64,000 nt of DNA from Calamus simplicifolius (GCA_900491605.1 UESW01005075.1:114019-178018), one strand, 5' to 3'. Counted from the first letter of the stretch, positions 10,829 through 22,983 are shown. Numbers and translations are program-made. The notes: generated by a model not told the origin, from the sequence alone.

Positions 10829-11231
10829 TGGGATTCACCGGCGACGTCATCATCCCAGAAGGAATTGTCACCCTGACGGTCCGCGCAGGAACCTGGCCCC
10901 GTGGCCACGTGTAGCCGATTTCCTAGTGACCGACCTCAGGTCCCGTATAATGCCATATTGGGAGGCCCGGCTTATGTCTCTCAAGCGGTTGTTTCTATCC
11001 CGCATCTGTCGATGAAGTTCCCCACCGAGCAAGGGGTTGGAGTAGTTCGGGGAAGTCAAGCCATGGCTCGGCAATGTTTTGTCACGAGCCTTCAGTCCAG
11101 AATTCCCGAGGTTGACGGGCTAGACGCCCGCGAGGATTTCGCCGAGCAACGGGGAGAACCGGTGGAAGAGCTGGAAGAAGTACCGCTGGACGTAGCTCGG
11201 CCCGACCGAACCACAAAGATCGGGTCGCTGC

Positions 11232-13030
11232 TTGAGGGGAGCCTCGTCGCGAGCTAATCAGATCCTCCAAAGCAACGCGGACATCTTCGCCTGGACCGCC
11301 TCCGACATGCCAGGAATTAGCCCCGAAGTCCTCGTCCATCGTCTCAATGTGGACGAGATGCCAGGCCTTAAGCAGAAAAAGAGAAGCTTCGCCCCAGAGC
11401 GGCAAAGGCCATTAAGGAAGAGGTCGACAAACTCATCAAAGCCAACTTTGTCCGGAGGTAAACTACCCCAGCTGGCTGTCAAACGTCGTCATGGTGAAGA
11501 AGTCGAATGGCAAATGGAGGATCTGCATCGACTTCACCGATCTCAACAAGGCATGCCCGAAGGACAGCTTCCCTCTCCCTCGGATCGACCAGCTTGTGGA
11601 TGCCACCTCGGGCCACCAAATGCTGTCATTCATGGATGCCTATTCGGGCTACAATCAGATCCGGATGGCCCCCGAGGATGAAGAAAAGACAGCCTTCATA
11701 ACCGACCGAGGTACCTACTGTTACCGAGTTATGCCTTTCGGTCTTAAAAATGCAGGAGCGACCTACCAGCGCCTGGTCAACAAGGTGTTCAAGGAGCAAA
11801 TCGGCCGGAACATGGAGGTGTATGTGGATGATATGCTGGTCAAAAGCAAGGAAGCTGCGGCATGTTGAGGACCTCGCGGAGAGCTTCGCCACGCTGCGCA
11901 AGTATGGAATGAAGCTCAACCCAACCAAGTGCGCCTTCGGCGTCAATTCTGGGAAGTTCCTCGGATTCATGGTCTCCCAGCGCGGCATTGAGGCTAACCC
12001 TCAGAAGATTCAAGCTCTCCAACAAATGGCGCCCCCAGCGTCTGAGGGGGAGGATAGCGGCCCTCAACCGCTTCGTAGCTCGGTCAGCCGAGAGGTGCCT
12101 CCCCTTCTTCAAAACCCTCCGATCGGCCAAGAATTTCCAATGGACTCCTGAATGCCAGAAATCATTTCGAAGATCTCAAGAAGTACCTCGGCTCGCCTCC
12201 CTCAGTAGTCCCGGTCCCGGAGAAATGTTGTTTCTATACCTGGCCGTTTCCGAGGGAGCATTGTTCGGTACTGGTCAAGAAGAGAAGCAAGATCCAAAGA
12301 CCGATCTACTATGTGAGTAGGCTGCTCCGCGACGCGGAGACGAGGTACACCAGGATCGAAAAATAGTGCTTGCCTTGATTACCTCGGTCCGGAGCTGCGA
12401 CCATATTTCCAAGCACATTCAGTGACGGTCCTGACCGATCAACCCATCAAGCGGTGGTCCACCGTCCAGAAACATCAGGGAGGATGACCAAATGGGCCGT
12501 CGAACTAAGCGAGCACGACATACAATTTCAACCTCGCCCGGCCATCAAAGCTCAAGTGCTGGCCGACTTCCTCCTTGAGTGCATCCCGGAAGACGGCTCT
12601 ACCCCAAAACTCCCGAAGGACCAAAACCTGAAGCTCGGTGGCTCCTTCACGTCGATGGGTCGTCCAACGCCCATCTCCGGTGCTGGTTTGGTTCTCACCA
12701 GCCCGGAGGGGATGATCTTCGAGTACGGCGTCCGATTCTCCTTCCCGGCCTCCAACAACGAAGCCGAGTATGAGGCCCTACTAGCCGGTCTCCGGATCGC
12801 CCGCAACCTGAAGGTGAAGAAACTGAGCGCCTTCACCGACTCTCAGCTGGTGGCCGGCCACGTGCGAGGGGAGTTTGAAGCCCGAGAAGCCAAAATATGG
12901 TTCGGTATCTCCAAGAGGTGCGGAACTACTCTCTTACTTTCGAGTTTGAAATCATTCAAATTCCTAGATCGGAAAACGCCCGTGCCGACCTACTCTCCCG
13001 ATTGGCAACCACGGAGACGATGGATCTGAA
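11232..13030 (+). pseudogene. Tat reverse transcriptase and RNase H, frameshifted
   Basis: The RT core is open from 11491 to 11868: VKKSNGKWRICIDFTDLNKA, LSFMDAYSGYNQI, YRVMPFGLKNAGATYQRL and the catalytic YVDD in MEVYVDDMLVKS. It continues in another frame with ESFATLRKYGMKLNPTKCAF and SGKFLGFMVSQRGIEANP. The connection and RNase H follow in further frames: MTKWAVELSEHDIQFQPRPA, ADFLLECIPE, GAGLVLTSPEG and NNEAEYEALLAGLRIA, the last being the RNase H motif seen in Tat elements. At least four frame changes occur. Confidence 0.88.
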
Positions 13031-13083
13031 CAAAAATTCCATCTGGAGACTCTGGAGAAGCCGAGTATCGCGGAGCTGACCGG

Positions 13084-14351
13084 GTGATGCAAATCGAGAC
13101 CGAACCATCCTGGTTCGACCCTATCCTCAGCTATCTTAAAGAAGGGTCGCTCCCGTCCGACCGAAGGGAGGCCAGGAAATTGAAGCTGCAGGCGACCCAC
13201 TATGTGCTGATCGACGACCAGCTTTACAAGCGGTCTTTCTCCATGCCGCTGCTCAGATGCCTCCGCCCATCCGAGGCGGACTACGCTCTACGGGAGGTAC
13301 ATGAAGGGATCTGCGGCAACCATCTGGGAAGCCGGTCCCTGTGTCACAAGTGCTTACGGCAAGGCTATTATTGGCCGACCATGCAAAGATGCGGACGATC
13401 TAGTCCGAGCCTGTGACGCCTGCCAGAGGCATTCGAGCATCCAGAGGCTCCCTCCGCCGAGCTGTTTCCATATCCTCCGCTTGGCCCTTTGCCAAATGGG
13501 GGATGGACATCCTCGGCCCATTCCCGTTGGCGACGGGACAGCGAAAATTCTTATTTGTCGCCATTGACTACTTCACCAAATGGGTTGAAGCGGAAGCGTT
13601 CCAAATCACCGAAGCCGGGCCAGAGACTTTGTGTGGAGGTCCATCATCTGCCGGTTCGGCCTCCCCCACACCATAATCACCGATAACGGCAAGCAGTTCG
13701 ACAATTCCAAATTCCGCCAATTCTGCGAAGAGCATGGAATTCCCATCACCTACTTCGGTCGGGCACCCGCAAGCCAACGGAGCGGCCGAGGTAACCAACA
13801 GGACCCTCCTCCAAGGAATCAAAGCTCGCCTCTCCAGAGCCCAAGGCAGGTGGGCGGATGAGCTGCACCATGTTCTATGGGCCTATCGCACCACCCGAGA
13901 ATCCCAACGGGCGAGACCCCATTCCGAATGGCTTTCGGTACGGAGGCCGTCATCCCTGTGGAGATGGGCCTCCCATCTTTGAGTGGAAAGCTACTCGGAA
14001 GAAGCCAGCAACGAGCAACTCCGCACCAACCTCGACTTGGTGGAGGAAGTCAGAGAGAAGGCCCGAATCAGAACGGCCGCCTATCAACAGAGGGTGGCTC
14101 GTACCATGCCTCCAGAGTCAAAGGGAAATCCTTCTCACCTTGATCCTCCGGAAAGCTCTGTATCCAAACCGCTGGAGCAAGGAAAGCTGGCGCCGAACTG
14201 GGAAGGCCCGTACCAAGTCACGGAGGTCATTGGGACCAGGAACCTACAAGCTTCAGGATCTAAGCGGGAAAACCATTCCCAGACGTGGAACTCGACAACC
14301 TCCGCGTATACTATCAGTAGGGTATGCCTCTTTGACCTGCCCCATTTATAA
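13084..14351 (+). pseudogene. Tat integrase, frameshifted
   Basis: The zinc-binding finger shows EVHEGICGNHLGSRSL and RACDACQRHSS. The catalytic core starts MDILGPFPLATGQRKF and VAIDYFTKWVEAEAF, then FGLPHTIITDNGKQF (second Asp) and GHPQANGAAEVTNRTLLQG (Glu). These pieces lie in different frames, so indels separate all of them. The C-terminal part (GKLAPNWEGPYQVTEVIGTR, about 14180-14250) is the usual post-integrase segment; no chromodomain is seen. Integration function is lost in this copy. Confidence 0.88.
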
Positions 14352-14562
14352 CTCTGGCATCTTATTCCTGTTATTTACGACATGGTCGACTCTTTGGAAA
14401 AATTGCGATGAGAAATCGATACCTCTAACTCACTCTCGGCACATCCGAGCCGTTCCACTAAATTTTGAATTGAATCTCCGAACCTCGGCTAGGTCGAGTC
14501 CCGCTTGATAAAAGCTCGGTATGACCGAGCGCCCCCAGCATGATCGAGGACCGAACAACGCT

Positions 14563-17190
14563 AAAAACTATGTTCGGATTTGGGCTGCTTACAAGCCCCG
14601 GCCGACCTAAACGATCTCCAAGGCTTAGCTCAGATTCGGGTAGCTTACAAGCCCCGGCCGACCTAAGTATTCTCCTAAGCTACGTTCGGATTCGGGCCAC
14701 TTACAAGCCCCGGCCGACCTAAATAATCTCCAAGGCTTAGCTCGGATTCGGGTAGCTTACAAGCCCCGGCCGACCTAAGTATTCTCCTAAACTATGTTCG
14801 GATTCGGGCCGCTTACAAGCCCCGGCCGACCTAAACGATCTCCAAGGCTTAGCTCGGATTCGAGTAGCTTACAAGCCCCGGTCGACCTAAGTATTATCCA
14901 AAACTATGTTCGGATTTGGGCCGCTTACAAGCCCTGGCCGACCTAAACGATCTCCAAGGCTTAGCTCGGATTCGGGTAGCTTACAAGCCCCGACCGACCT
15001 AAGTATTCTCCTAAACTATGTTCGGATTCAGGCTGCTTACAAGCCCCAGCCAACCTAAACGATCTCCAAGGCTTAGCTCGGATTCGGGTAGCTTACAAGC
15101 CCCGGCCGACCTAAATGATCTCCAAGTATTCTCCTAAACTACGTTCGGATTTGGGCCGCTTACAAGCCCCGGCCAACCTAAATGATCTCCAAGGCTTAGC
15201 TCGGATTCGGGTAGCTTACAAGCCCCGGACAACCTAAGTATTCTCCTAAACTATGTTCGGATTCGGGCCGCTTACAAGCCCCGGCCGACCTAAACGATCT
15301 CCAAGGCTTAGCTCGGATTTGGGTAGCTTACAAGCCCCAGCCGACCTAAGTATTCTCCTAAGCTATGTTCGGATTCGGGCCGCTTATAAGCCCCGGCCGA
15401 CCTAAACAATCTCCAAGGCTTAGCTCAGATTCGGGTAGCTTACAAGCCCTGGCCGACCTAAGTATTCTCCTAAACTACGTTTGGATTCGGGCCGCTTACA
15501 AGCCCCGGCTGACCTAAACGATCTCCAAGGCTTAGCTCGGATTCGGGTAGCTTACAAGCCCCAGCCGACCTAAGTATTCTCCTAAGCTACGTTCGGATTC
15601 GGATCGCTTACAAGCCCCGGCCGACCTAAATGATCTCCAAGGCTTAGCTCGGATTCGGGTAGCTTACAAGCCCCGGCCGACCTAAGTATTCTCCTAAACT
15701 ACATTTGGATTCGGGGCGCTTACAAGCCCCGGCTGACCTAAACGATCTCCAAGGCTTAGCTCGGATTCGGGTAGCTTACAAGCCCCGGCCGACCTAAGTA
15801 TTCTCCTAAACTATGTTCGGATTCAGGCCGCTTACAAGCTCTGGCCGAACTAAATGATCTCCAAGGCTTAGCTCAGATTCGGGTAGCTTACAAGCCCCGG
15901 CCGACCTAAGTATTCTCCTAAGCTATGTTCGGATTTGGGCCGCTTACAAGCCCCGGCCGACCTAAACGATCTCCAAGGCTTAGCTCGGATTCGGATAGCT
16001 TACAAGCCCCGGCCGACCTAAGTATTCTCCTAAGCTATGTTCGGATTCAGGCCGCTTACAAGCCCCGGCCGACCTAAATGATCTCCAAGGCTTAGCTCAG
16101 ATTCGGGTAGCTTACAAGCCCCGGTCGACCTAAGTATTCTCCTAAGCTACGTTCGGATTCGGGCCACTTACAAGCTCCGGCCGACCTAAACAATCTCCAA
16201 GGCTTAGCTCAGATTCGGGTAGCTTACAAGCCCCGGCCAACCTAAGTATTCTCCTAAACTACGTTTGGATTTGGACCGCTTACAAGCCTCGGCCGACCTA
16301 AACGATCTCCAAGGCTTAGCTCGGATTCGGGTAGCTTACAAGCCCCGGCCGACCTAAGTATTCTCCTAAACTATGTTCGGATTCGGGCCGCTTACAAGCC
16401 CTGGCTGACCTAAACGATCTCCAAGGCTTAGCTCGGATTCGGGTAGCTTACAAGCCCCGGCCGACCTAAGTATTATCCTAAGCTATGTTCGGATTTGGGC
16501 CGCTTACAAGCCCCGGCCAGCCTAAATGATCTCCAAGGCTTAGCTCGGATTCAGGTAGCTTACAAGCCCCGGCCGACCTAAGTATTTTCCTAAGCTATGT
16601 TCGGATTCGGGCCGCTTACAAGCCCGGCCGACCTAAATGATCTCCAAGGCTTAGCTTGGATTCGGGTAGCTTACAAGCCCCGGCCGACCTAAGTATTCTC
16701 CTAAACTACGCTCGGATTCGGGCTACTTACAAGCCCCGGCCGACCTAAACGATCTCCAAGGCTTAGCTCGGATTCGGGTAACTTACAAGCCTCGGCCGAC
16801 CTAAGTATTCCCCTAAGCTATGTTCGGATTCGGGCCGCTTACAAGCCCCGGCCAACCTAAACGATCTCCAAGGCTTAGCTCGGATTCGGGTAGCTTATAA
16901 TCCCCGGCCAACCTAAGTATTCTCCTAAGCTATGTTCGGATTCGGGCCGCTTACAAGCCCCGGCTGACCTAAGTATTCTCCAAAGCTAAGTTTGGATTCG
17001 GACCGCTTACAAGCCCCGGTCAACCTAAACGATCTCCAAGGCTTAGCTTGGATTCGGATAGCTTACAAGCCCCGGCCGACCTAAGTATTCTCCTAAACTA
17101 AGCTCAGATTCGGGCAGCTTACAAGCCCCGGCCGACCTAAACGTTCTCCTAAACTTAGCTCGGATTTGGGTAGCTTACAAGCCCCAACCA
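14563..17190 (+). repeat. Tandem array between Tat integrase and 3' region
   Basis: About 24 copies of an about 111-bp unit built of two related halves of about 55 bp. Half A contains TTCGGATTCGGGCCGCTTAC and ends GATCTCCA. Half B contains TTAGCTCGGATTCGGGTAGC and ends AGTATTCTCCT. Both share AAGCCCCGGCCGACCTAA. A and B alternate almost strictly, with a few deletions (near 15120) and A-to-B breaks near the end (about 16980 and 17090-17190). Such arrays after pol are typical of Tat elements and can seed satellite DNA. Confidence 0.93.
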
Positions 17191-17730
17191 GACTGAGCAA
17201 TATAGGAGTAACAACTCCCCAGCACAAAGGAGGGAGAAGCTAAAGAAAGAAGTAATGAAAATTTTTTTTATTTCCTCATCAAAAGAAAAGTTACAACCTC
17301 CTGAGAGGAGTTACAAGTGCATCAAATCATGAAAATAAAAATGAGTAAATAGCTTGGCCGAACTGCTCCAGTCAGCTTCGGTTAACGATGATACTTCGGC
17401 ATTTGACCCAAGAAATTAGACAAATCAGATAAACCAGCCGGCTCGCCCTGATAAGTGGAAAAGCTGGCCTCCCAGGACCCCTCCGGATGAATTAAGAGAT
17501 CCAAAAGGAGGCATGACCCATGGATGCTGATTCTGAGGAATCGAGCAAGCTAACCAGCTTCCCCCAGATGGAATGCTGGGTTGCAGGCCGCTGCCCGATT
17601 GAGAGAGCTAGGAGACCATCGGCTCCACGCTGCTCTCAGATCCCCTTCCTGTGGCAAGGATTCCCCTCAGAGAAGAGGAGAGAATCCAGCCCGATGGAAA
17701 AGGAGGGCTCCGTGCGTGCTACGGGGGTGC
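17191..17730. other. Tat 3' region without a recognised gene
   Basis: Follows the tandem array. Some short open frames exist on both strands but none has a recognised domain. Confidence 0.5.
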
Positions 17731-17976
17731 CTATGCACTTCCTACCCTGCATCCCCCATAGCAGGCCATAAAGGACACACAGGAAGCGCATATGTGCGCT
17801 CTTCGTGTGATCTCTGCGAACCTTCTGTGCACTCTCCATGTGATCTCTGAGTCTCCTCCCTTGAGGACGAGCCGCTCTTCAGCGACTCCTTCATCACCCC
17901 AGCTATCCGGAAGAAGACTGCTTGCAAAAGGAAAACTCAGTCCCTCTGCCCTAAGCCTCCGGGACACAACCATCAT
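17731..17976 (-). CDS. Small antisense ORF in the Tat 3' region (unknown)
   Basis: Minus-strand ORF of about 82 codons from the ATG at 17976 (MMVVSRRLRAEG). I do not recognise it. A TATA box 64 bp upstream and a perfect CCACGTGG palindrome at 18118-18125 give it a plausible promoter, which is the main reason to list it. It could be the 5' exon of a longer antisense transcript, or a chance ORF. No known domain. Confidence 0.3.
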   Translation of the reverse strand: MMVVSRRLRAEGLSFPFASSLLPDSWGDEGVAEERLVLKGGDSEITWRVHRRFAEITRRAHICASCVSFMACYGGCRVGSA

Positions 17977-18039
17977 AAAATTTTCTATGAACACAGAGAA
18001 GAAAGCTTTGGGGATGGCCTAACACGGCCCCTTCCTCCC

Positions 18040-18050
18040 CCTTTTTATAG
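18040..18050 (-). promoter_or_regulatory. Antisense TATA box
   Basis: Minus strand reads CTATAAAAAGG followed by GGGAGGAAGG. It would place a start site near 18010, just before the small ORF ending at 17731. The G-box CCACGTGG lies about 70 bp further upstream. Confidence 0.45.
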
Positions 18051-18117
18051 GCAGAATGGATCGGGAGCAACTATCAAGGCAGAAAGCCCCAAGATTCAAA
18101 ATGCCTAATCCACGCCA

Positions 18118-18125
18118 CCACGTGG
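18118..18125. promoter_or_regulatory. G-box palindrome
   Basis: CCACGTGG, the core site of plant bZIP/bHLH factors, about 70 bp upstream of the antisense TATA box. Chance occurrence is possible. Confidence 0.3.
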
Positions 18126-18928
18126 CCTCCTGGGGTGAAGACAGTGCCCCTCGTTGTGTGCCAAACGCATCGTCCGAACCATGACGCACAACGAAAGATT
18201 TTCTCTGATCCCGGATAACGAATTTTAAATGTGGAGAATCGCCCGCCGATCTTACAGATACGAGCAGCCCTGGGAGATCATCCTGTGAAAGCGACGTCCT
18301 CCAATGGTGGATAAGTGCTTGCGTCGTACGCTATAATGACCCGCATTGGAAAAGATCGATATAATAAAAGCCCCTTGGAAAGCACCAAGGCCACCCTTTG
18401 CTGGCTACAGAGCCGTACTATCTACTTCGGCAAAATGAAGGTCGACTTGCCTTGGAAAAGACAAAGCACTGACATAATAATACAGAGGCGCAAAGGCCAA
18501 GTACTCCTCGATAAGGATGCTTCGATATCCTCTACTCTGGCCCAACTGCCTGTTGTATCCAGGAATGAACCAAGGCATTGCCTTAGGCTCCCCTTCAAGG
18601 CCAGAGCTGCTTCCATACTTCGAAACAAGCCGAAGTATCTATCTTCAGTTCAGCACGACTGAGTGTTATCCCACACCCGATCTAGACGAAGATAGCTGCC
18701 CTCATCTCATCGACAACGATGCACTCCTTGTACTTCGGCTAAAGCATGAGCGCTATACCTTGAATCTTGCCAGGATAGCCACAAATCCTCCAAGGGAGTG
18801 GATCGCTTATAAGACTTGCACGATGAAAGCAAGCATCTCTAAACAGCAACAAACACGAAAGCCGCAGAAGCTGTTCTTTTCATTCATCATAAAAAGGGCG
18901 ACAAAAGGAAAAAAAAATACATCGGCCC
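18126..18928. other. Tat 3' region without a recognised gene
   Basis: A plus-strand frame (18315-18662) and an overlapping one (18517-19071) are open but resemble nothing known and lack a promoter or splice pattern. I treat the stretch as non-coding. Confidence 0.45.
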
Positions 18929-19243
18929 TTACAGGGGCTCACCATTCTCTCCGGGAGCCGCTGAGCCCTCCCCTCGCCGCAGAACCGGCTCGCCCAATTG
19001 CCGTTGAAGGGATGCCACCTTCCTTTCTAACCGATCGTTGGTCTCATGGAGGCGCAGGATCTCCTTGGTAGAGGCAACCACGTATTGCTCGGCCACCTTC
19101 CGAAGTTGCTTGTGGCTTGCAAACGATGAGGCCAGGACTTCCCCATCGATGATCGCCTTAGTGCGGCCCCTACAGGTCCCCCAACGGGCGTTGACACCGT
19201 TGGCTAATGCTCCGGCCGACCTTCCTCCTTTCTCGGAAGCCAT
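18929..19243 (-). CDS. Antisense coiled-coil ORF, 104 residues
   Basis: Starts at ATG 19243 in a good context (AAGATGGCTTCC), protein MASEKGGRSAGALANG... The C-terminal half has a heptad-like helix (KQLRKVAEQY, STKEILRLHETNDRLERK), so a coiled coil from about residue 48 to 84 is likely. I do not recognise a family. It lies downstream, on the same strand, of the large antisense ORF. Its open frame in an otherwise decayed element is notable but could be chance. Confidence 0.4.
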   Translation of the reverse strand: MASEKGGRSAGALANGVNARWGTCRGRTKAIIDGEVLASSFASHKQLRKVAEQYVVASTKEILRLHETNDRLERKVASLQRQLGEPVLRRGEGSAAPGENGEPL

Positions 19244-20026
19244 CTTGCTACCACAAGTTTAGATAAACCAACAAAAGATCGGCAGAGGAAGTGGTTAACG
19301 ATGCCCTACCACCCGTTGGTATTTAAACTACTTCGAATGAGTGCCCCGATCACCCGACCCATCGGCTCCAGTGCCCCTGCCATAAGGCCTCGCCACGTGT
19401 GTTACTTTGGTGGCCGCTCACGAGAGGCGAGGATTTGCTCCCTCCGCAACGTGAAGAATAAGAAAATGGTGATGGAAAAGTTAACAAACCCTCTTTTTCT
19501 CGGGATCAAATCCCCCTTTTTTATCGAAGGCGCACCCACGTCTTCGCCCTTGATAAGACGGACTACCTCGATCCTGGCCAAGACGTTTCTGTAACTCCTG
19601 GTCCTTTCCAGTCGACCTACCGCATCTCTCGGTTCTAGCCGAGTTATCGCACCTTGCGACTTCGGCCGAGCTAGGTTGTCTCTCAGCCGCTTTAACCGAG
19701 CTATGTCGTATCTCGGCTCCTTCACCAAGCTATCCATATACCTTAGCCTTGACCAAGATGTTCGCTCAAATCCGAGCTAAACCTACCAAGCAGCGCAAAT
19801 AAGCCATAGGTTACTCGCGGTCGAGAAAAAAAACTTGAGACAAGAGATCATCCGAGAAAGGCAATCGAATGGAGACAAAAGGCTCATTCATTAAAGACTC
19901 CAAACGAGTTACAAGTTCAAAAAACAAAAGCAAAAACGTGCAGATAACCCTTAAGAATCAGGGTTGGGAATGGCCCCAGCGGCCTCGGCAGCTTCCTCAG
20001 TGACATTCAGGGGAGCTTGACTCGTC
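19244..20026. other. Spacer in Tat 3' region with LTR-like palindromes
   Basis: No supported gene. About 19615-19740 has several CTCGG...CCGAG units like the array in the LTR. Confidence 0.5.
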
Positions 20027-22983
20027 TCACCCTTTTCGAACACTTTGTTTCCCCGATGGTATGACGAGGATGCCCTTCCAGGGTCGCGGCCTCACTAACA
20101 CCCGGAGCAATGTCAGAATCGGCGTCTGAAAAATCATCATATTCATCCTCTTCATCCCTGGGGAGCAAGCTTCAGGGGTCTCAACACTCAAGAAGGAGAG
20201 GTCCCATTCTGGATTCTCCTTGGATATCTTGCATCGAGTGTCCTCCACACCGAGCTGGAAGGCGTCGGCGCAAGTTGCGTCTTGTTCGCCCTTGAGCAAA
20301 GCGAACCGTATTTCAGTTTCAGTTACCTAGCTTTGTAGTGAGGCAACCAGCCCCTCAGTTTTAGCAGCTCGATTCCGCAGTAGAGCAACCTGCTCCTCAG
20401 ATTCACTGACCCGCCTCTCGAGCTCTGAATTCCTCTCTCGACCGGATGCCAACTCCCCTTGCAAGGCCCGCATTTGGTCTCGGTTATGCAGCTCCGCCTC
20501 CTTCATCTGTAAAAATAGAATTAGCCAACGCCGCGATGGGCTAGTAAAGGAAGCTAAAAAGGGGGTAGGACCACACCTCCTCCTTCCGCTGAGCTAGCTT
20601 CTTGGTCAGCTCCTTGATCTCATCAATGGCCCTCGACTTGTTAGCTCTAATTAGCTCGACTCTGCTCTTAAGATCATTGATCCTCGACTGCCTATCATCA
20701 ACTTCTCCCCAAGCTTGGGAGAGCTTGTTGTCAAGCAGGTTAATCTTTTCCTGGTGCCATTTGATATTGTCGTCCCTATCGGCAATGTCACGGTCGCACC
20801 GCCGTACCTTCTCCTCCGTTTCACCAAGCATTCTACTCAGGCGACTCCTCTCTTCCGCAGCCTCTCTCCTCTTCCTGCTCAGGTTCTCGTTAAACTGTTT
20901 CTTAACAGTTTCCATTTCTTCAGAATGCCTGGATTTGATCCGGGATAGCTCCAAGCATATGTCGTCACACTTCGCCAGGAACCCACGCAGCTCCTTCACT
21001 TCAAGCTCTAGCTTGGACACATCACCTTGGGCAGCCCGATACAATACCTTCATCCTCGCTAGATTCTCGTTACTGGTGCCCAGAAGTTGCTCAAATGTGT
21101 TAGACGCTTCCGCTCGCGATTGAAGCTCGGTGTTGACTCACTGTCCTGGATACTGGCCCCCGTTGCCAGGCTCAAGCGCCAGCACAATGCCCTGGTAGCC
21201 AAAGCACTCTGCAAAATGAAACACAAAGTGAGAAAAGCACGACCGAGCTAACCAGAAAGCATTCGCTACTTGGGAATAGAAACCTACTCGGGAGATGTAA
21301 GACCTGGCTAGCCCCATGAGGGTAGAGTTGTTGATCTCGGGAAGAAGGTGGATATCCTTCACCGCGTCCCGCTGGCCAAATGCAGCATCAATAAGATCCA
21401 GGTCTGCGAACTTATCCACCAAAGGATCCATGCTCGGGTACAGTACCGACCTCATTAAGGCAGCAAACGCCGCTTCGATGGCCGAGTTCGAGCTACTGGG
21501 CTGACCATCCTCGCCTGAAGGATCGATCCGGGCAACCTCCGATTAAGAAGCCTTTGACCTCTCGACCTCCTCTAGCAGAATTCTAACCTGGCCTTCCTCG
21601 GATAACTCGGCCAGCCCAAGCGCCAGTTTTCCCAAAGCTTTTGGGGAGGAAGCTTCGGCCGCAAGACTCTCACCTTGCCCTATCCCCTCGTCCGAGTTTC
21701 TCCCCTCGATTGCGAACACCTGCTCTTCCCCTGCAGGCTCTGCCAAGGTTTCAGTCTATTCGGTGGTTGCCCCAACCTCTCCAGGAAGAGGTTCTCCAGT
21801 CGTCAACCCCTCGCGAGTCTCTGCTATGGCCGACCCAGCGTTGCCGCCCCTAAGCCCCTCTGAGGGGAGCCCTCCAATAGAAAACTTTTCTTGAGCTTCG
21901 ACGATTGCAGTCGCCCCTTCCTGTCCTCCTGCCAAGGCTAGAGACATTTCTCCATTCGAAGAAGAGCCCTTAAGGGCACCGACCTCCGCCGAGCCAGCCA
22001 TTGGCTCATCTTCCAAAGGAGGTGCGTTCGGATGAGCCAATGGAGTCTCGTCCGAGCTATCTTCTATTTTCACCACTGGGGGACAGGGGATCTCAGTAGT
22101 CCTCCTTGGGCCCTCCTCTGTTTTCGGCGCCCCCGTCGTGGTTACCCCAACCTCTGACAAGCGCTCTTCGGAAAGACGAGCCTTCTTCTCGGGCTTACTT
22201 TTCTCCCCACCGCTACTCTCCCCTGGGTGCTTGCCCATCCTTTTCTGTATGCGGCCTGACAATTCAGACTTCTTAGCTGCATGAGCAAAGAGCAAGCGGT
22301 CAGACTGAGACGCATTTGCTCAAATAAAACCAGTGAAAAAGTAAAAAATGACCTACCATGCGGATTGAGAGGGCTAAGCCCGGCGGCGAAAAGAGCCTCC
22401 TCGGACAGTAAGTCATTGGCCGAGAACGCCCTGCCATCGCTGAGGACTTCCAAATCCTTCTCCTCCTACTCGATAAAGTCGGATGTGTTTCTACATCCCA
22501 AACAAAGTCTCCCCATCCCCAGGAAAAATCGGAACCAATGTTCCCTTCAGCAATGAAGAATCGAATCTTCCACCCCTTTATAGATGACGGCTTATCCACG
22601 ATTGTCTTAAACGACCTCCGAGGTCTGATATAAGGCCACTCTGATTTCCTCCCAGGTATCAGGTGGTAGCAAGCATGAAAAAGGGGCAGAGTTGCCACTA
22701 CCTGAATCCGGTTGCACATCGAAATAAACCCGATGATACTCTGCCAGCTATTGGGAGCGACCATCATCGGGCAGATGTTGTAAAACTTCATGATCTCCTT
22801 CACCAGGGGATGGAGAGGAAATCGGAGGCCCGCCTTCAGACTATCTTCATAAAGAAAGACCCCGTGTTTCAAATCTTGCGAAACCCTATGCTCGGGTTTC
22901 GGTAACCGCAGAATAACATCCGAGGAAATGTCGTACTTCTGGCAAATTTTTCCCAAATCCTTGGTGGCAATCTCCAAAACCAT
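20027..22983 (-). pseudogene. Tat antisense ORF (gypsy-type putative transposase domain) with three introns
   Basis: Start ATG at 22983 (MVLEIATKDLGK). The N-terminal part (RFPLHPLVKEIMKFYNICPM, PNSWQSIIGFISMC, KSEWPYIRP, GWKIRFFIAEG) resembles the 'putative gypsy-type transposase' domain (PF04195-like) of the antisense ORF of Tat elements. A frame break lies near 22470. Then comes an acidic Ser/Pro-rich middle part and a long coiled coil (about 21060-20350). Three short introns fit by frame: 22277-22356 (80 bp), 21209-21287 (79 bp), 20507-20576 (70 bp), each GT...AG on the minus strand. Two in-frame TAG stops are seen: one shortly after the second intron, in the segment ending NGGQYPGQ, and one near 20330, in LQS-stop-VTETEIRFALL. 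The latter fits a CAG-to-TAG change. Function unknown. Confidence 0.75.

Noticed and set aside
14563..17190. Centromeric satellite
   Set aside because: The array lies inside one Tat element between integrase and antisense genes; no sign of an independent satellite block.
18315..19071. Overlapping plus-strand ORFs in the Tat 3' region
   Set aside because: No domain likeness, and one runs across the antisense coiled-coil ORF; lower support than the minus strand.
20602..21123. Plus-strand Ser/Leu-rich ORF
   Set aside because: Complement of the coiled coil of the antisense Tat ORF.
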